Below are positions 26,556 to 36,734 of a stretch of 64,000 bases of DNA, piece after piece. Under the pieces are notes generated by a model that was not told where the DNA came from, ran no database searches, and was given only the letters and a program-made list of their open reading frames with translations. The stretch spans positions 682,001 to 746,000 of the forward strand of contig NZ_JAOTEM010000002.1 of NCBI RefSeq assembly GCF_025628985.1. Reading direction: 5' to 3'. The position numbers and the translations under genes were made by a program. The DNA is from Chryseobacterium edaphi (GTDB taxonomy: Bacteria > Bacteroidota > Bacteroidia > Flavobacteriales > Weeksellaceae). How positions within the stretch are numbered: position 1 is the stretch's first letter; each line of letters begins with the position of its first letter.

Positions 26556-27442
26556 AAATAATTCTTTTTTAAATAGATTTTCAAGTTGTTTTTTTTCTTT
26601 ATAATCCACATTAAGTGTCGAAATGCTAATCTGTATTTTCGTTGCTTCAGAAGGTTCAAAAAAGCTATTCTGCTTCTGGAAAAGACCTGCCAATTGGCAT
26701 GCTCTCTTACTTTTCCACCGTAAGTTTCAGCAATAATTTCATCCAGATGATTGTGTTTCAAATCTCTTTTGTAATTAATGCCGTTGGATATTCCCTCTTC
26801 GTGCCGCAGATAGGCCGACATGGTTTTACTTGATCCATGAATTTTTCCATTTAAAGAACATGCCATATACAGAAAAGTATCAAAATATAATAGTTCAGGA
26901 TGGTTAAAAAGCTCTTGCGCTGCTTTGTTTTTTAAAACATTTACCTTCATAAATACTGTAGTTGTATGCACAATCCAGTGTTGAAAAATCTCTACTGCAG
27001 AATAATCTCTGTCTTCTATTTCTGCAAATATAGTATTGTTTATTAATGGATTAGGAGAAATATTTTTAGCCTGATGGAAACACATTGAGTAATCTTCATT
27101 TCCTTCTAAAAAATCATATTGTATCTGAAGTTTATTTGCGTCAGTCCAATAATCATCGCCTTCACAAAAAGCCAGGTATTTTCCAGTACATTGATGTAAA
27201 GCGAAATAAAAGTTGGGAGTGGAGCCCAAGTTTCTTTGATGGGAAGAAAATTTAATTTCAATATGAGAAGGTTTGTGTTTTATATATTCTTCAATTATTA
27301 ATACCGTTTTATCCTTTGAACAGTCATCACATATAATCAGTTCTATCGTGAAATTGGCCTGTTGCATAAAAATGCTCTGCAGATTTTTTTCGATAAAATT
27401 TTCTTGGTTGTAGGTGAGAACTATTATGGAAACTTTATTCAT
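26552..27442 (-). CDS. Glycosyltransferase family 2
   Basis: This 296-residue GT-A enzyme begins VSIIVLTYNQENFIEKNLQS. It has IICDDCSKDKT and FCEGDDYWTD as the nucleotide and metal sites, the latter typical of the branch that includes galactosyl- and rhamnosyl-type transferases with EGDDYW. It stands 39 bp after the next GT2 gene upstream. Confidence 0.9.
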   Translation of the reverse strand: MNKVSIIVLTYNQENFIEKNLQSIFMQQANFTIELIICDDCSKDKTVLIIEEYIKHKPSHIEIKFSSHQRNLGSTPNFYFALHQCTGKYLAFCEGDDYWTDANKLQIQYDFLEGNEDYSMCFHQAKNISPNPLINNTIFAEIEDRDYSAVEIFQHWIVHTTTVFMKVNVLKNKAAQELFNHPELLYFDTFLYMACSLNGKIHGSSKTMSAYLRHEEGISNGINYKRDLKHNHLDEIIAETYGGKVREHANWQVFSRSRIAFLNLLKQRKYRLAFRHLMWIIKKKNNLKIYLKKNYL

Positions 27443-27481
27443 GAGGATCTTTTAATAAATAAAAATATTTCTATCAATATA

Positions 27482-28432
27482 TTATTTGCTAAAAATACTA
27501 TTGATAAGTATTCGGAAATATTTTGTAAAACGCTGTATTTCCAGCACTACTCTGTAGATTTTCGGATTGTAATTATTTTTTATAAATCTTTCCGAAAATG
27601 ACTTCATAGGATAATGGCTATAAAAAATTTTATGTTCATTAGTTAATAACTTTTCTCGGTAAATATCTTCTAAGTAACTAAATAATATATTTCTTACCCT
27701 TATATTTTGAGTATGTTTAATGAATATATTAAAAAAAGCATTGTAATTGATTACATTTTTTTTTCGGTGAGAATTATTGTCGTGTAATCTATAGCTGCAT
27801 GTTATAACATCATCAAACAAAAAACTGTGGTTCTTACTTAGACGAAGCCACATGTCATAATCTTCAAAAGGTAAAGATTCATCCCATCCATTTTCCGCCA
27901 TTATATGTTTTTTTTTCATTAATACGGACATCGCAGGAATGAAGTTTTTGGTTAGTAGCATTTCGTAAAAATTTTGAGACTCTAAACTCAAATAAGAAAA
28001 ATGACGGGCAATAAATTTATTTTGATACAGTTTCGATTCATGATTTATTAAATGAGCATCTGAGAATACCAATGCATACTCATCAGATGAATTTTCTAAC
28101 ATTGCAACATGTCTATCTAGTTTTTCCTCTATCAAAATATCGTCAAGCGCCAAAATTTGAATATATTTCCCTTGCGAAATTTTCAATAATTCATTCAGAG
28201 TTTTTGTGATTCCTAAATTTTGGTGGTGCTCTATAAATTCTATTTTTAAATCTTTATTTTCCGATATCCAAGATTTTATGATCTCAACAGACTCGTCATG
28301 TGAGAAATCATCACAAATAATAATTTCGAAATTTTTATAAGTTTGTGCTTTTATGCTTTCAAGAGATTCTTTAATGAATTTTCCTTGATTATAACATAAG
28401 CACAAAATACTAACTAAAGGATTATCTGTCAT
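27482..28432 (-). CDS. Glycosyltransferase family 2
   Basis: This 316-residue GT-A enzyme begins PLVSILCLCYNQGKFIKESL. It contains IICDDFSHDESV and ILALDDILIEEKL as the expected sites. It follows the DegT aminotransferase gene by 9 bp, so it is firmly within the operon. The acceptor is unknown. Confidence 0.9.
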   Translation of the reverse strand: MTDNPLVSILCLCYNQGKFIKESLESIKAQTYKNFEIIICDDFSHDESVEIIKSWISENKDLKIEFIEHHQNLGITKTLNELLKISQGKYIQILALDDILIEEKLDRHVAMLENSSDEYALVFSDAHLINHESKLYQNKFIARHFSYLSLESQNFYEMLLTKNFIPAMSVLMKKKHIMAENGWDESLPFEDYDMWLRLSKNHSFLFDDVITCSYRLHDNNSHRKKNVINYNAFFNIFIKHTQNIRVRNILFSYLEDIYREKLLTNEHKIFYSHYPMKSFSERFIKNNYNPKIYRVVLEIQRFTKYFRILINSIFSK

Positions 28433-28441
28433 TTGAAATTT

Positions 28442-29542
28442 TTAGAAATTATTTAATGCCTTAATAATAATCTCAATTTCCTCGTGTTCTAAAACTGGAG
28501 ATATTGGTAGACTGAGTATTTCGTTATGAATTTTCTCACTAATTGGGAAAGACATACTATTCCATTCTTTGTAAGCATTTTGTTGATGAGGTGGAATAGG
28601 ATAGTGAATTAATGTCTGAATGTTTTTTTCAGCAAGATAATTTTGTAATTCATTTCTGCTTTCTGTTCGTATTACAAAAAGATGCCATACATGCTCTTTT
28701 TCATTTTCGGGTAACTCGGGAAGAATTATTTTCGGATTTTTAATCTCAGAAATATAACGCTTTGCAATGTCAATTCTTTTTACGTTTTCAAAATCTATAT
28801 ATTTTAATTTTACATCCAGAATTGCAGCTTGAATTTCATCCAATCTGGAATTAAGACCTTTGTAAATATTGATGTATTTTTGGTTAGAACCATAATTTGC
28901 CAAAGCTCTGATTGTTACTGCAAGCTGATCGTCATTTGTGGTAATTGCACCAGCATCTCCAAGTGCACCAAGATTTTTCCCCGGATAAAAGCTAAAGCCT
29001 GCTGCGTCACCAAGATTTCCAGATTTTTTGCCATTCCATTCTGCACCTATTGCTTGTGCGTTATCCTCTATTATTTTAAGATTGTTTTCTTGAGCAATTT
29101 GATGGAGTTGATCAGAAAAAATAATGCGTCCGTATAAATGAACAATCAATATGGCCTTTGTTTTTGAACTTATTTTTTCTTCAATTTTAGAAATATCAAA
29201 ATTATAAGAATTGATATCGGGCTCTACTAATACAGGAATAAGTCCGTTATCTGAGATTGCAAGAATCGATGCAATATAAGTGTTGGAAGGAACGATAATC
29301 TCATCTCCAACAGCCATTACCCCCATCTCTATATACGCTCTAAGGATGAGACGTAATGCGTCTAATCCGTTGGCAACACCAATTGCATGAGAACTGCCAA
29401 TGTAAGAAGAAAGGTTATCCTCAAAGTTTTTCAATTTTCCCCCAAGTAAATACCAACCAGAACGGAAAACTTCTAAAAGCTGTGCTTCTATTTCGGCTTG
29501 ATGCTGTAGGTTTATTTTTTGTAAATCAAGAAATTTTATCAT
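28442..29542 (-). CDS. DegT/DnrJ/EryC1 sugar aminotransferase (FdtB/QdtB-like)
   Basis: This 366-residue PLP enzyme transfers an amino group from glutamate to a keto-sugar nucleotide. The PLP lysine is Lys189 in [17 protein letters not shown], and [16 protein letters not shown] and [14 protein letters not shown] segments complete the fold. The locus also carries a FdtA-like 3,4-ketoisomerase, a hexapeptide acetyltransferase and RmlA/RmlB. It therefore most likely forms dTDP-3-amino-3,6-dideoxyhexose (Fuc3N or Qui3N). It overlaps the acyltransferase gene by 4 bp. Confidence 0.88.
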   Translation of the reverse strand: MIKFLDLQKINLQHQAEIEAQLLEVFRSGWYLLGGKLKNFEDNLSSYIGSSHAIGVANGLDALRLILRAYIEMGVMAVGDEIIVPSNTYIASILAISDNGLIPVLVEPDINSYNFDISKIEEKISSKTKAILIVHLYGRIIFSDQLHQIAQENNLKIIEDNAQAIGAEWNGKKSGNLGDAAGFSFYPGKNLGALGDAGAITTNDDQLAVTIRALANYGSNQKYINIYKGLNSRLDEIQAAILDVKLKYIDFENVKRIDIAKRYISEIKNPKIILPELPENEKEHVWHLFVIRTESRNELQNYLAEKNIQTLIHYPIPPHQQNAYKEWNSMSFPISEKIHNEILSLPISPVLEHEEIEIIIKALNNF

Positions 29543-30606
29543 ATCAAAGTTTCTGTGTTTTTATTAAATATATCTTTTATTCTTTTCGTCAATATTTTAT
29601 GGAATGGTTTTTCAATTAAATGATAAAGTATCATTGCTGCTAAAATATTTATACAGAATAAAATAATTATTGTAACAAATCTATTGTATATATTAAAATG
29701 ATCTATATTCTCAAGAATAATCAAAATAGGTATTTGAATAATATAAAAACTGTATGAAATATTTCCTAAATAAACAAACAATTTGTTTCTTAAAAAATTT
29801 AAAATATGTTTTTTAGGAGTTGTACTGATTATAAGAATAATACTTGTTAATGGTATAATAATTATATTCTGAATAACATATCCTTCAAGTTTTCGCCCAA
29901 CAAATAAGAAAAATAAAAATGAACATAAGATAACTGTATAAATAATTATAATAGATAAAGTTATTCTATATTTTATTACTAACATAGCGACTATCATTCC
30001 CGATGCAAACTCAAATATTCGTGCAGGAGGAAAAGCGTAATGAAGAGCAAAAGGAACCAATTTTAGATTATATAATATTCCAGGCATTATAGAACATAAA
30101 AGACAAAGAAAAAAAACTAGTATTGCCTTCTTTTTTGAAAGATTTGAAATTAAATGTAAAAGTAAAGGAAAACATAGATAGAAAAAAAATTCAGTTGAAA
30201 TAGACCAAGATCCTCCACCATACCAAACTTGTGCAAACTTGGGTAAATAAGACTGAACCATTAGTAAATTCATTACCTGAATCTCAAAGAAATCTTTAAT
30301 TTCAATTTGCATTACTTTTACTATAATTAAACAAATGAAAAAACCTGCTAAATATACAGGATATATTTTTGCAAGTCTTTTTAGAATAAATTCTGAAAAA
30401 TTAATTTGTTTACCATAGTAGTTGTAAAACAATATAAACCCTGAAAGAATAAAAAAAACATTAACACCTCCAGCTCCTTGTTTTATAAAAGAATAGATGA
30501 ATGTGCCAAGAAAATCTACAGGTTGTGTTAAGTTTATATGAAAAATAAAAACATAGAGCGCTGCAAAAAATCTTAAACCTGTTAAAATGGGTAAATTTTT
30601 TTTCAC
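29539..30606 (-). CDS. Membrane O-acyltransferase (acyltransferase 3 / OafA-like)
   Basis: This 355-residue integral membrane protein has about ten hydrophobic segments. It begins [21 protein letters not shown], where the Arg and His are the conserved residues of the acyltransferase 3 family. [16 protein letters not shown] and [19 protein letters not shown] are further signature regions. Such proteins O-acetylate sugars of O-antigens or capsules in or across the cytoplasmic membrane. It is co-transcribed with the aminotransferase and acetyltransferase genes, with overlap or 1-bp gaps. Confidence 0.9.
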   Translation of the reverse strand: MKKNLPILTGLRFFAALYVFIFHINLTQPVDFLGTFIYSFIKQGAGGVNVFFILSGFILFYNYYGKQINFSEFILKRLAKIYPVYLAGFFICLIIVKVMQIEIKDFFEIQVMNLLMVQSYLPKFAQVWYGGGSWSISTEFFFYLCFPLLLHLISNLSKKKAILVFFLCLLCSIMPGILYNLKLVPFALHYAFPPARIFEFASGMIVAMLVIKYRITLSIIIIYTVILCSFLFFLFVGRKLEGYVIQNIIIIPLTSIILIISTTPKKHILNFLRNKLFVYLGNISYSFYIIQIPILIILENIDHFNIYNRFVTIIILFCINILAAMILYHLIEKPFHKILTKRIKDIFNKNTETLI

Positions 30607-30607
30607 A

Positions 30608-31060
30608 CTAATTTTTTTTTAAAAATTTTGCAGGATTTCCTACCCAAATTTCATTTTCAGGAATGTTTTTAGTAACTACACTACCTGCACCAATAAGGGA
30701 GTTTTCTCCAATGGTAATTCCTGCTAAAATTGTGGCATTTGCCCCAATAGAAGCACCCTTTTTTACAATTGTTTTTTTTAATTCAAAATCTTTGTTTTTA
30801 GATTTTGGGAACAAGTCATTGGTAAAAGTTACATTTGGGCCAATAAATACATCATCTCCTAAAGATACACCGTCCCATATCTGTACTCCTGGTTTTATAG
30901 TAACATTGTCTCCAATAATTACATCATTCTCAATAAAGACCTGACAGTTTATATTGCAGTTTTTTCCAATTTTAGCGCCTTTTAGTACAATGCAAAATTG
31001 CCAAATAAAAGTTTTATCACCAATGTTGGTAGACTGAACTTCTGCTAACGGATGTATCAT
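30608..31060 (-). CDS. Sugar N-acetyltransferase with hexapeptide repeats (FdtC-like)
   Basis: This 150-residue protein is made almost wholly of left-handed beta-helix hexapeptides ([20 protein letters not shown] through VWVGNPAKF). The length and motifs such as [18 protein letters not shown] match the WbpD/FdtC/QdtC group, which N-acetylates UDP- or dTDP-amino sugars. It overlaps the FdtA-like gene by 4 bp, so it probably acetylates the 3-amino group made by the DegT enzyme. Confidence 0.88.
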   Translation of the reverse strand: MIHPLAEVQSTNIGDKTFIWQFCIVLKGAKIGKNCNINCQVFIENDVIIGDNVTIKPGVQIWDGVSLGDDVFIGPNVTFTNDLFPKSKNKDFELKKTIVKKGASIGANATILAGITIGENSLIGAGSVVTKNIPENEIWVGNPAKFLKKN

Positions 31061-31458
31061 GGTTTATAATTTTTAAAGTCTTCAAAGTCTCTGAAATAGT
31101 CTTTTTCATCATAAAGTTCAGATGCAAGACAAAGCAATACTGCGCTGTGACTGAATTTTATATCTCTCCAGATGAGTTTTGGTAGATATAAGCCTTTTGC
31201 AGGAGAATCTAAGATGAAGGTATTTGTATTGTCTTGAAGATCAAGGGTGTTAAATTCTATAGTTCCCGATACGGCAAAAATGATCTGCTGAAGTTTTTTA
31301 TGGGCATGACCTCCTCTAATGATATCTTGAGGAGTGTAATAAGTCCAATACACTCTTTTTATATCGAATGGTACATTTTTTTGTTCTTCAGCTACAGTAA
31401 TATATCCTAAATCAGGCGAACCTATTTTTGAAAATTCAATAATATGGGGAATATTCAT
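31057..31458 (-). CDS. fdtA: dTDP-4-keto-6-deoxyglucose 3,4-ketoisomerase (FdtA/QdtA-like, WxcM cupin)
   Basis: This 133-residue cupin moves the keto group of dTDP-4-keto-6-deoxyglucose from C4 to C3. It has the family motif [11 protein letters not shown] with His51 and His53, matching the paired active-site histidines of FdtA and QdtA, and KRVYWTYYT upstream. FdtA gives the galacto and QdtA the gluco product, and I cannot separate them by eye. It takes the RmlB product and hands it to the DegT aminotransferase. Confidence 0.88.
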   Translation of the reverse strand: MNIPHIIEFSKIGSPDLGYITVAEEQKNVPFDIKRVYWTYYTPQDIIRGGHAHKKLQQIIFAVSGTIEFNTLDLQDNTNTFILDSPAKGLYLPKLIWRDIKFSHSAVLLCLASELYDEKDYFRDFEDFKNYKP

Positions 31459-31465
31459 AATCTTA

Positions 31466-32440
31466 TTATTCTAATTGTGCTTTTGCTCCCTCAATTCCCA
31501 AAAGACCTTGTACTTTTTTCCCATGATCGTCTAAGGAATATATTAGTTCTCTGTGATTATCCTTTACAAGATAAATTTCCGAAGGTACTATGTTGGCATT
31601 ATCTATTTTTTCAGGAATTATTAGATCCAAAGTGTATCCCTCAATAAATTTTTCATTTAAAAAATCGGGTTTTATATGAATTGTAGGATTAAGAGAATCT
31701 TGAGAGACTCTATTTAATTTTGTAGCAACAAGTGATGATTTTATAGGACTAAGACCAATACGCATAAGTTTATATTTACACATATACCGAAAGCCTCTAT
31801 CTTCTAGTGTTACAGGGTTATGATAAAGTATTCTTTCTAAATGTTTTAGCAGACCTTTGGTGTGGTAAATGGTGGCGTCAACTGAAAATGGAAATGACCA
31901 ATGATGTATTTCTTTATCTGTATAATAATCCCATTGATAATAGTCTCCTTTATTTTCTAGATATTCAGGATACCCATCTAAATTATCACCTACATACAAT
32001 CGATATGATGCATTTTCGGGATTTTTTCTTATTATATTAAATACTTCTTCAGAAATAATGACATCATTAAAGAAAACACCATCATCTGTATTGAACATTA
32101 CAAATTCACAGTTGCTTTTGCGCATAATTTTTTGAAGCAAACCTTTAAAATTGTCCCCATTTTTATTGAGCAAATTTTTATTCAAAAAAAAATTAAGGCT
32201 TGTTCTTGTTCTTATTGTTTTTAGAAAGGAAAAATCAAAAATAACATTTTTTCGTTCATAAAAAATTACATTTTTATCCGCATACTTTTCTTTAAGCAAA
32301 TCATAACCTTTCTTATGTGATCCTGTAGTATGATACAAAATAACTATTTTCGACTGTGTTTTAAAATTCTTTAGTGCTGATTGCAGCAAGTAATCTAGCT
32401 GGATTGCACGGTTAAATGAAAAAATAATATTAAGAATCAT
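31466..32440 (-). CDS. Putative glycosyltransferase-like protein
   Basis: This 324-residue protein opens with ILNIIFSFNRAIQLDYLLQSAL, which resembles the first strand and helix of a GT-A fold. It later has FVMFNTDDGVFFND, a DxD-like acidic segment, and HWSFPFSVDATIYH. I do not recognise the family, but the position 7 bp upstream of fdtA and 54 bp after wzt supports a role in glycan synthesis. The ATG at 32440 is preferred over the TTG two codons earlier. Confidence 0.7.
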   Translation of the reverse strand: MILNIIFSFNRAIQLDYLLQSALKNFKTQSKIVILYHTTGSHKKGYDLLKEKYADKNVIFYERKNVIFDFSFLKTIRTRTSLNFFLNKNLLNKNGDNFKGLLQKIMRKSNCEFVMFNTDDGVFFNDVIISEEVFNIIRKNPENASYRLYVGDNLDGYPEYLENKGDYYQWDYYTDKEIHHWSFPFSVDATIYHTKGLLKHLERILYHNPVTLEDRGFRYMCKYKLMRIGLSPIKSSLVATKLNRVSQDSLNPTIHIKPDFLNEKFIEGYTLDLIIPEKIDNANIVPSEIYLVKDNHRELIYSLDDHGKKVQGLLGIEGAKAQLE

Positions 32441-32494
32441 AATCAATTAATTTTTTTTTAATTAATTCTTATCTGTTTTCAGATAGATAAGAAA

Positions 32495-33760
32495 TTAAAA
32501 TTTATTACCATAAGAGACTTTGTGAAGTATTTTAGGGAATAAAACCCCCGGAGATTTCACGATTTCTCCAAACTGATTTTTCATGCCATGTATTTCAAAA
32601 CCAAAAGATTCTGTTCTATATGCAATTTCAGATCTATTGATACCCCAGAAAAAATCGAAATAATATGAGTCTTCATTAAGTGTATAAGGAGGAATTTCAA
32701 AGCTAACGATGAATTCTCCCTTTTGCGAATCCTTATTTTCTGTTAAAACTAATCCTGTGCTCATTACAGTAAGATCTTGACTGTTTTTGAGTATAAAAGA
32801 TAAATCTAAATTAATGCTCTCTAACTTTGAACTAAAAGATACTGTAACAAGAATACCTGATTTTATGTCGACAATATCACCATTAATAGGCTCTGTCTTA
32901 TAAAGATTTACTTTAATTTTTTCATTTTCGAAAATTTCTTTATCTTCTCTTGAATTGTAAGAAAATTTGACGTCGCTATTTTTTTGATATTCAATGATAC
33001 ACTTGTTAACATCTCCATGGTTGATTAATTTTCCTTTATCTAGCAAAATTCCTGTATTGCAAAGCTCTTTAATCGCTGTAATATTATGACTCACAAACAA
33101 AACAGTTCTACCTTCTCCCTTGGTTACATCACCCATTTTACCCAGACATTTTTTCTGAAACTCCGCATCTCCTACAGCAAGAACTTCATCTACAATAAGA
33201 ATTTCAGATTCCAGGTGAGCTGCAACAGCAAATGCTAAACGAACATACATTCCTGATGAATAGCGTTTTACCGGAGTGTCTATGTATCTTTCTACTCCCG
33301 AAAAATCTACAATTTCATCAAATTTTCTCTTGATCTCCTGTCGAGTCATTCCTAAAATGGCACCATTAAGGTATACGTTTTCTCTACCAGTCATTTCAGG
33401 ATGAAAACCAGTACCTACCTCAAGCAAGGATGCTATCCTTCCGTTGGTATATATTTTTCCGGTTGTCGGTTTTGTTACTTTACTTAGAAGTTTAAGTAAA
33501 GTAGATTTACCTGCGCCATTTCGCCCTATAATTCCTACAGCGTCACCTTGTTCTATCTCAAAATTAATATCTTTGAGGGACCATACATAATCAGATGTAC
33601 CTTTGGTAGATCTGTCATTGGATTCCCCAATTTTTAAATAAGGATCTTCTTTTCCTCTTACTTTATACCAAAACCTGTTAAGGTCGTGTGATAATGTGCC
33701 GGTTCCAACTTGTCCTAAACGATATTGTTTTGATATGTTTTCTGCCTTTAATGCAAGCAT
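32495..33760 (-). CDS. wzt: Polysaccharide ABC exporter ATPase (Wzt) with C-terminal glycan-recognition domain
   Basis: This 421-residue protein powers export of an undecaprenyl-linked polysaccharide. The ATPase domain (residues 1 to about 245) has Walker A GRNGAGKST at 79-87, the signature YSSGMYVRLAF from 167 and Walker B ILIVDE at 187-192. The C-terminal ~160 residues match the Wzt C-terminal beta-sandwich that reads the terminal cap of the O-antigen. Chain-end recognition is therefore likely, and a methylated terminus from one of the methyltransferase-like genes would fit. It pairs with wzm 60 bp upstream. Confidence 0.93.
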   Translation of the reverse strand: MLALKAENISKQYRLGQVGTGTLSHDLNRFWYKVRGKEDPYLKIGESNDRSTKGTSDYVWSLKDINFEIEQGDAVGIIGRNGAGKSTLLKLLSKVTKPTTGKIYTNGRIASLLEVGTGFHPEMTGRENVYLNGAILGMTRQEIKRKFDEIVDFSGVERYIDTPVKRYSSGMYVRLAFAVAAHLESEILIVDEVLAVGDAEFQKKCLGKMGDVTKGEGRTVLFVSHNITAIKELCNTGILLDKGKLINHGDVNKCIIEYQKNSDVKFSYNSREDKEIFENEKIKVNLYKTEPINGDIVDIKSGILVTVSFSSKLESINLDLSFILKNSQDLTVMSTGLVLTENKDSQKGEFIVSFEIPPYTLNEDSYYFDFFWGINRSEIAYRTESFGFEIHGMKNQFGEIVKSPGVLFPKILHKVSYGNKF

Positions 33761-33820
33761 GTATTTTAATTTAATAAATTTATAATCCGTGTTTTTAATC
33801 GTGCTTAGTATAGATACACA

Positions 33821-34669
33821 TTATACCGTGTCCATAAAAGTTTTTTCTACTTTATTGAAAATGATTGTACCTAAAGCCAAAATTAAAAAAACAAGTATTG
33901 TACTAGCACCCAACATAGGTACTGAAAAATCACCTTTACCCAACCACCCGTATTTAAAACATTCAAAAATTCCGGTTAATGGATTGTAGTAGGCAAGTTC
34001 TTTCCAGATTCCTTTTAAAGCAGATGCTGGATAAATTACGGGTGTAGCATACATGTATAAACTTACTCCAAAACCCAATAACATATTAAGATCTTTGTAC
34101 TTAGTTGTTAATGCAGAAAACATCATTCCAGTACCTAATGCAAAAACAGCCATGAGGATAATTAAAAAAGGTGTAGCGAGCATCCAAATATTGGGGTGAA
34201 TATTGCCTTTGAAAAGGAAATATGCCCAAAATGCTAAGAAAAGTAGAAATTGTACTCCAAATCTCATTAAGTTTGAAATAACAACCGAAATAGGGGTTAC
34301 CAATCTGGGAAAGTATACTTTACCAAAAATACCTGCATTACCCGAAAAGGTAGACGATGTTCCTGTCAGGCTTGTTGAAAAATAATTCCAAAGCATTACT
34401 CCGGCAAGGTAAAATAAGATTTTAGGAGCCCCGTCTGTAGGTAAATTTGCGATATTGCCAAAAATGACAAGATAGGCTAAGGTAGTGAAAATAGGATTTA
34501 TAAAAAACCAAACAGGTCCTAAAACAGTCTGTTTGAAACTTGATACAAAATCTCTCTTTACAAACATATAAACAAGGTCTTTGTATCGCCATACTTCTTT
34601 AAGCTTTAAATCTAAAAGAGAATGGCTATCTTCTATGGTTTCGGTCCACTTTTGTTGTGGTTCATTCAT
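33821..34669 (-). CDS. wzm: Polysaccharide ABC exporter permease (Wzm, ABC-2 type)
   Basis: This 282-residue inner-membrane protein has about six hydrophobic helices from residue 50 on. An amphipathic N-terminal part (DLVYMFVKRDFVSSFKQTVLGP) is typical of Wzm/KpsM/TagG permeases. It forms the translocation channel with Wzt for export of the finished polysaccharide to the periplasm. An export pathway of this kind means no Wzx/Wzy pair is needed, and none is seen in the window. Confidence 0.93.
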   Translation of the reverse strand: MNEPQQKWTETIEDSHSLLDLKLKEVWRYKDLVYMFVKRDFVSSFKQTVLGPVWFFINPIFTTLAYLVIFGNIANLPTDGAPKILFYLAGVMLWNYFSTSLTGTSSTFSGNAGIFGKVYFPRLVTPISVVISNLMRFGVQFLLFLAFWAYFLFKGNIHPNIWMLATPFLIILMAVFALGTGMMFSALTTKYKDLNMLLGFGVSLYMYATPVIYPASALKGIWKELAYYNPLTGIFECFKYGWLGKGDFSVPMLGASTILVFLILALGTIIFNKVEKTFMDTV

Positions 34670-34686
34670 TTGTGGGAAATTTTTTG

Positions 34687-34694
34687 CAAATTTA
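34687..34694 (-). promoter_or_regulatory. -7 element upstream of wzm
   Basis: CAAATTTA on the + strand reads TAAATTTG on the - strand, 17 bases before the wzm start. It lies in the 101-bp gap after rmlA and could give the export and glycan genes a promoter separate from the nucleotide-sugar genes. Confidence 0.5.
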
Positions 34695-34770
34695 TAATAA
34701 TTAATTGATTAACATCTTTTGTTACTAAATTGGGATTTACTAATAGTAATTAAAAGATTTCAATTTTGTT

Positions 34771-35631
34771 TTACAGCACAAGCTTTTTCAGATAAGCTCC
34801 ATATCCGCTTTTGCCATACTTTACGGCAGTTTCCAATAGCTTTTCTTCGTCTATAAATCCGTTTCTGAAAGCGATTTCTTCAATGCATCCTATTTTGAAA
34901 CCTTGCCTTTTTTCAATGACACTTACAAATTCTGATGCATCCTGCAGAGAATCGAATGTTCCTGTGTCAAGCCATGCTGTTCCTCTGTCGAGAACGCCGA
35001 CTTCCAATTTACCTTTGCTTAAATATACATTGTTGATATCGGTAATTTCAAGTTCTCCTCTTGGAGAAGGTTGTATGTTTTTAGCGATTTCCACAACTTC
35101 ATTGTCGTAGAAATACAAACCGGGAACTGCATAATTTGATTTTGGATGTGAAGGTTTTTCTTCTATGGAGACAGCTTTGAAATTTTCATCAAATTCTACA
35201 ACACCATATCTTTCAGGATCTGCAACATGATAAGCGAAAACAACGCCTCCGTCAGGATTGGTTTTGTTTTTCAATAAAGTCCCCATTTCAGAACCATAGA
35301 AAATATTATCTCCTAGAACCAATGCAGCAGAATCATCACCGATGAATTGGTCTCCCAAAATAAAAGCTTGAGCAAGACCATCCGGACTTGGCTGTACTAC
35401 ATATTCTATATTGCAGCCGATTTGTGAACCGTCACCCAACAGTTTAATAAAACCTGCCTGATCATGCGGTGTGGTAATGATCAGAATATCTTTAATTCCT
35501 GCCAACAATAATGTTGAAAGCGGGTAATAAATCATCGGTTTGTCATAAACCGGCATTAATTGTTTACTCACAGCAATTGTAAGAGGAAAAAGTCTTGTTC
35601 CTGAACCGCCCGCTAAAATAATTCCTTTCAT
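34771..35631 (-). CDS. rmlA: Glucose-1-phosphate thymidylyltransferase
   Basis: This 286-residue enzyme makes dTDP-glucose from dTTP and glucose-1-phosphate. The signature [11 protein letters not shown] is at residues 8-18. Further motifs are [28 protein letters not shown], and [11 protein letters not shown] near the C-terminus. The length is standard. It lies 19 bp after rmlB. Rhamnose genes rmlC and rmlD are absent from the window, which points to the Fuc3N/Qui3N branch. Confidence 0.96.
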   Translation of the reverse strand: MKGIILAGGSGTRLFPLTIAVSKQLMPVYDKPMIYYPLSTLLLAGIKDILIITTPHDQAGFIKLLGDGSQIGCNIEYVVQPSPDGLAQAFILGDQFIGDDSAALVLGDNIFYGSEMGTLLKNKTNPDGGVVFAYHVADPERYGVVEFDENFKAVSIEEKPSHPKSNYAVPGLYFYDNEVVEIAKNIQPSPRGELEITDINNVYLSKGKLEVGVLDRGTAWLDTGTFDSLQDASEFVSVIEKRQGFKIGCIEEIAFRNGFIDEEKLLETAVKYGKSGYGAYLKKLVL

Positions 35632-35650
35632 AAAAGTTTGGTGTATGTTA

Positions 35651-36730
35651 TTAATTGTACTGTCCGTCGTAATATTTCTGATAATCTCCGGAAGTTACAT
35701 TTTCCAGCCATTCTTTATTTTCTAAAAACCAGTCGATTGTTTTTCCTAAACCTTGTTCAAAAGTCACTGAAGGTTTCCAGCCCAAATCCTTGCTTAGTTT
35801 GTTGGCATCAATTGCGTAACGTTTATCGTGTCCCGGTCTGTCTTTGACGTAAGTGATCAGTTTTTCAGAATGACCTTCAGGATTTCCTAGCTTCTCATCC
35901 ATTTGCTTGATGAGTTCTTTCACCAAATCAATATTTTGCCACTCATTGAAGCCTCCAATATTGTAAGTTTCTCCGGTTTTAGCATCATTGAAAATCTGAT
36001 GAATCGCTTTTGCATGATCGATTACAAACAGCCAGTCTCTCGTATATTTTCCGTCACCGTAAATTGGTAATGGCTTTTCATTAATAATATTTGAAATACA
36101 AAGCGGAATCAGTTTCTCAGGAAAATGATTAGGTCCATAGTTATTCGAACAGTTTGAAACGATGAACGGCATTCCATACGTATTTCCATAAGCTCTTACC
36201 AAATGGTCAGAAGCTGCTTTTGATGCAGAATAAGGAGATTGCGGATCGTATGCAGTTGTTTCAAGGAAAAATCCTGTTTCTCCTAAACTTCCGTAAACTT
36301 CGTCTGTTGAGACATGGTAGAAAAGATTGATTCTTTTCTCATTTGGAAATCTTCCGTGAGTGTGATCGGGATTTAATGTCCAGAATTCTTTACAAAGATT
36401 CAGAAGATTTGCTGTTCCATTGACATTCGTATTGATAAATGCCATCGGATCTGTGATGCTTCTGTCGACATGGCTTTCTGCAGCCAAATGAATGACAGCA
36501 TCGGGATTATATTTTTCAAAAACCTTTCTTAGTTCTTCAGGCTTTGTAATGTCGGCTTTTTCAAAAACGTAATTTGGTTCGTTTTCGATATCTTTTAAAT
36601 TCTCAAGATTCCCTGCGTAAGTCAATGCATCAAGATTGATGATGGTTGAGTCTGGATTGTTTTTCACAAATTCTCTTACAACGTGAGATCCGATAAAGCC
36701 GGCACCTCCTGTGATGATTATATTTTTCAT
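35651..36730 (-). CDS. rmlB: dTDP-glucose 4,6-dehydratase
   Basis: This 359-residue SDR enzyme converts dTDP-glucose to dTDP-4-keto-6-deoxyglucose. It has the NAD motif GGAGFIGSH at 8-16, catalytic Asp143-Glu144 in STDEVYG, and Tyr167/Lys171 in SPYSASKAA. Its product is the branch point to the FdtA-like isomerase downstream. It lies 4 bp after ugd. Confidence 0.96.
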   Translation of the reverse strand: MKNIIITGGAGFIGSHVVREFVKNNPDSTIINLDALTYAGNLENLKDIENEPNYVFEKADITKPEELRKVFEKYNPDAVIHLAAESHVDRSITDPMAFINTNVNGTANLLNLCKEFWTLNPDHTHGRFPNEKRINLFYHVSTDEVYGSLGETGFFLETTAYDPQSPYSASKAASDHLVRAYGNTYGMPFIVSNCSNNYGPNHFPEKLIPLCISNIINEKPLPIYGDGKYTRDWLFVIDHAKAIHQIFNDAKTGETYNIGGFNEWQNIDLVKELIKQMDEKLGNPEGHSEKLITYVKDRPGHDKRYAIDANKLSKDLGWKPSVTFEQGLGKTIDWFLENKEWLENVTSGDYQKYYDGQYN

Positions 36731-36734
36731 TTTC

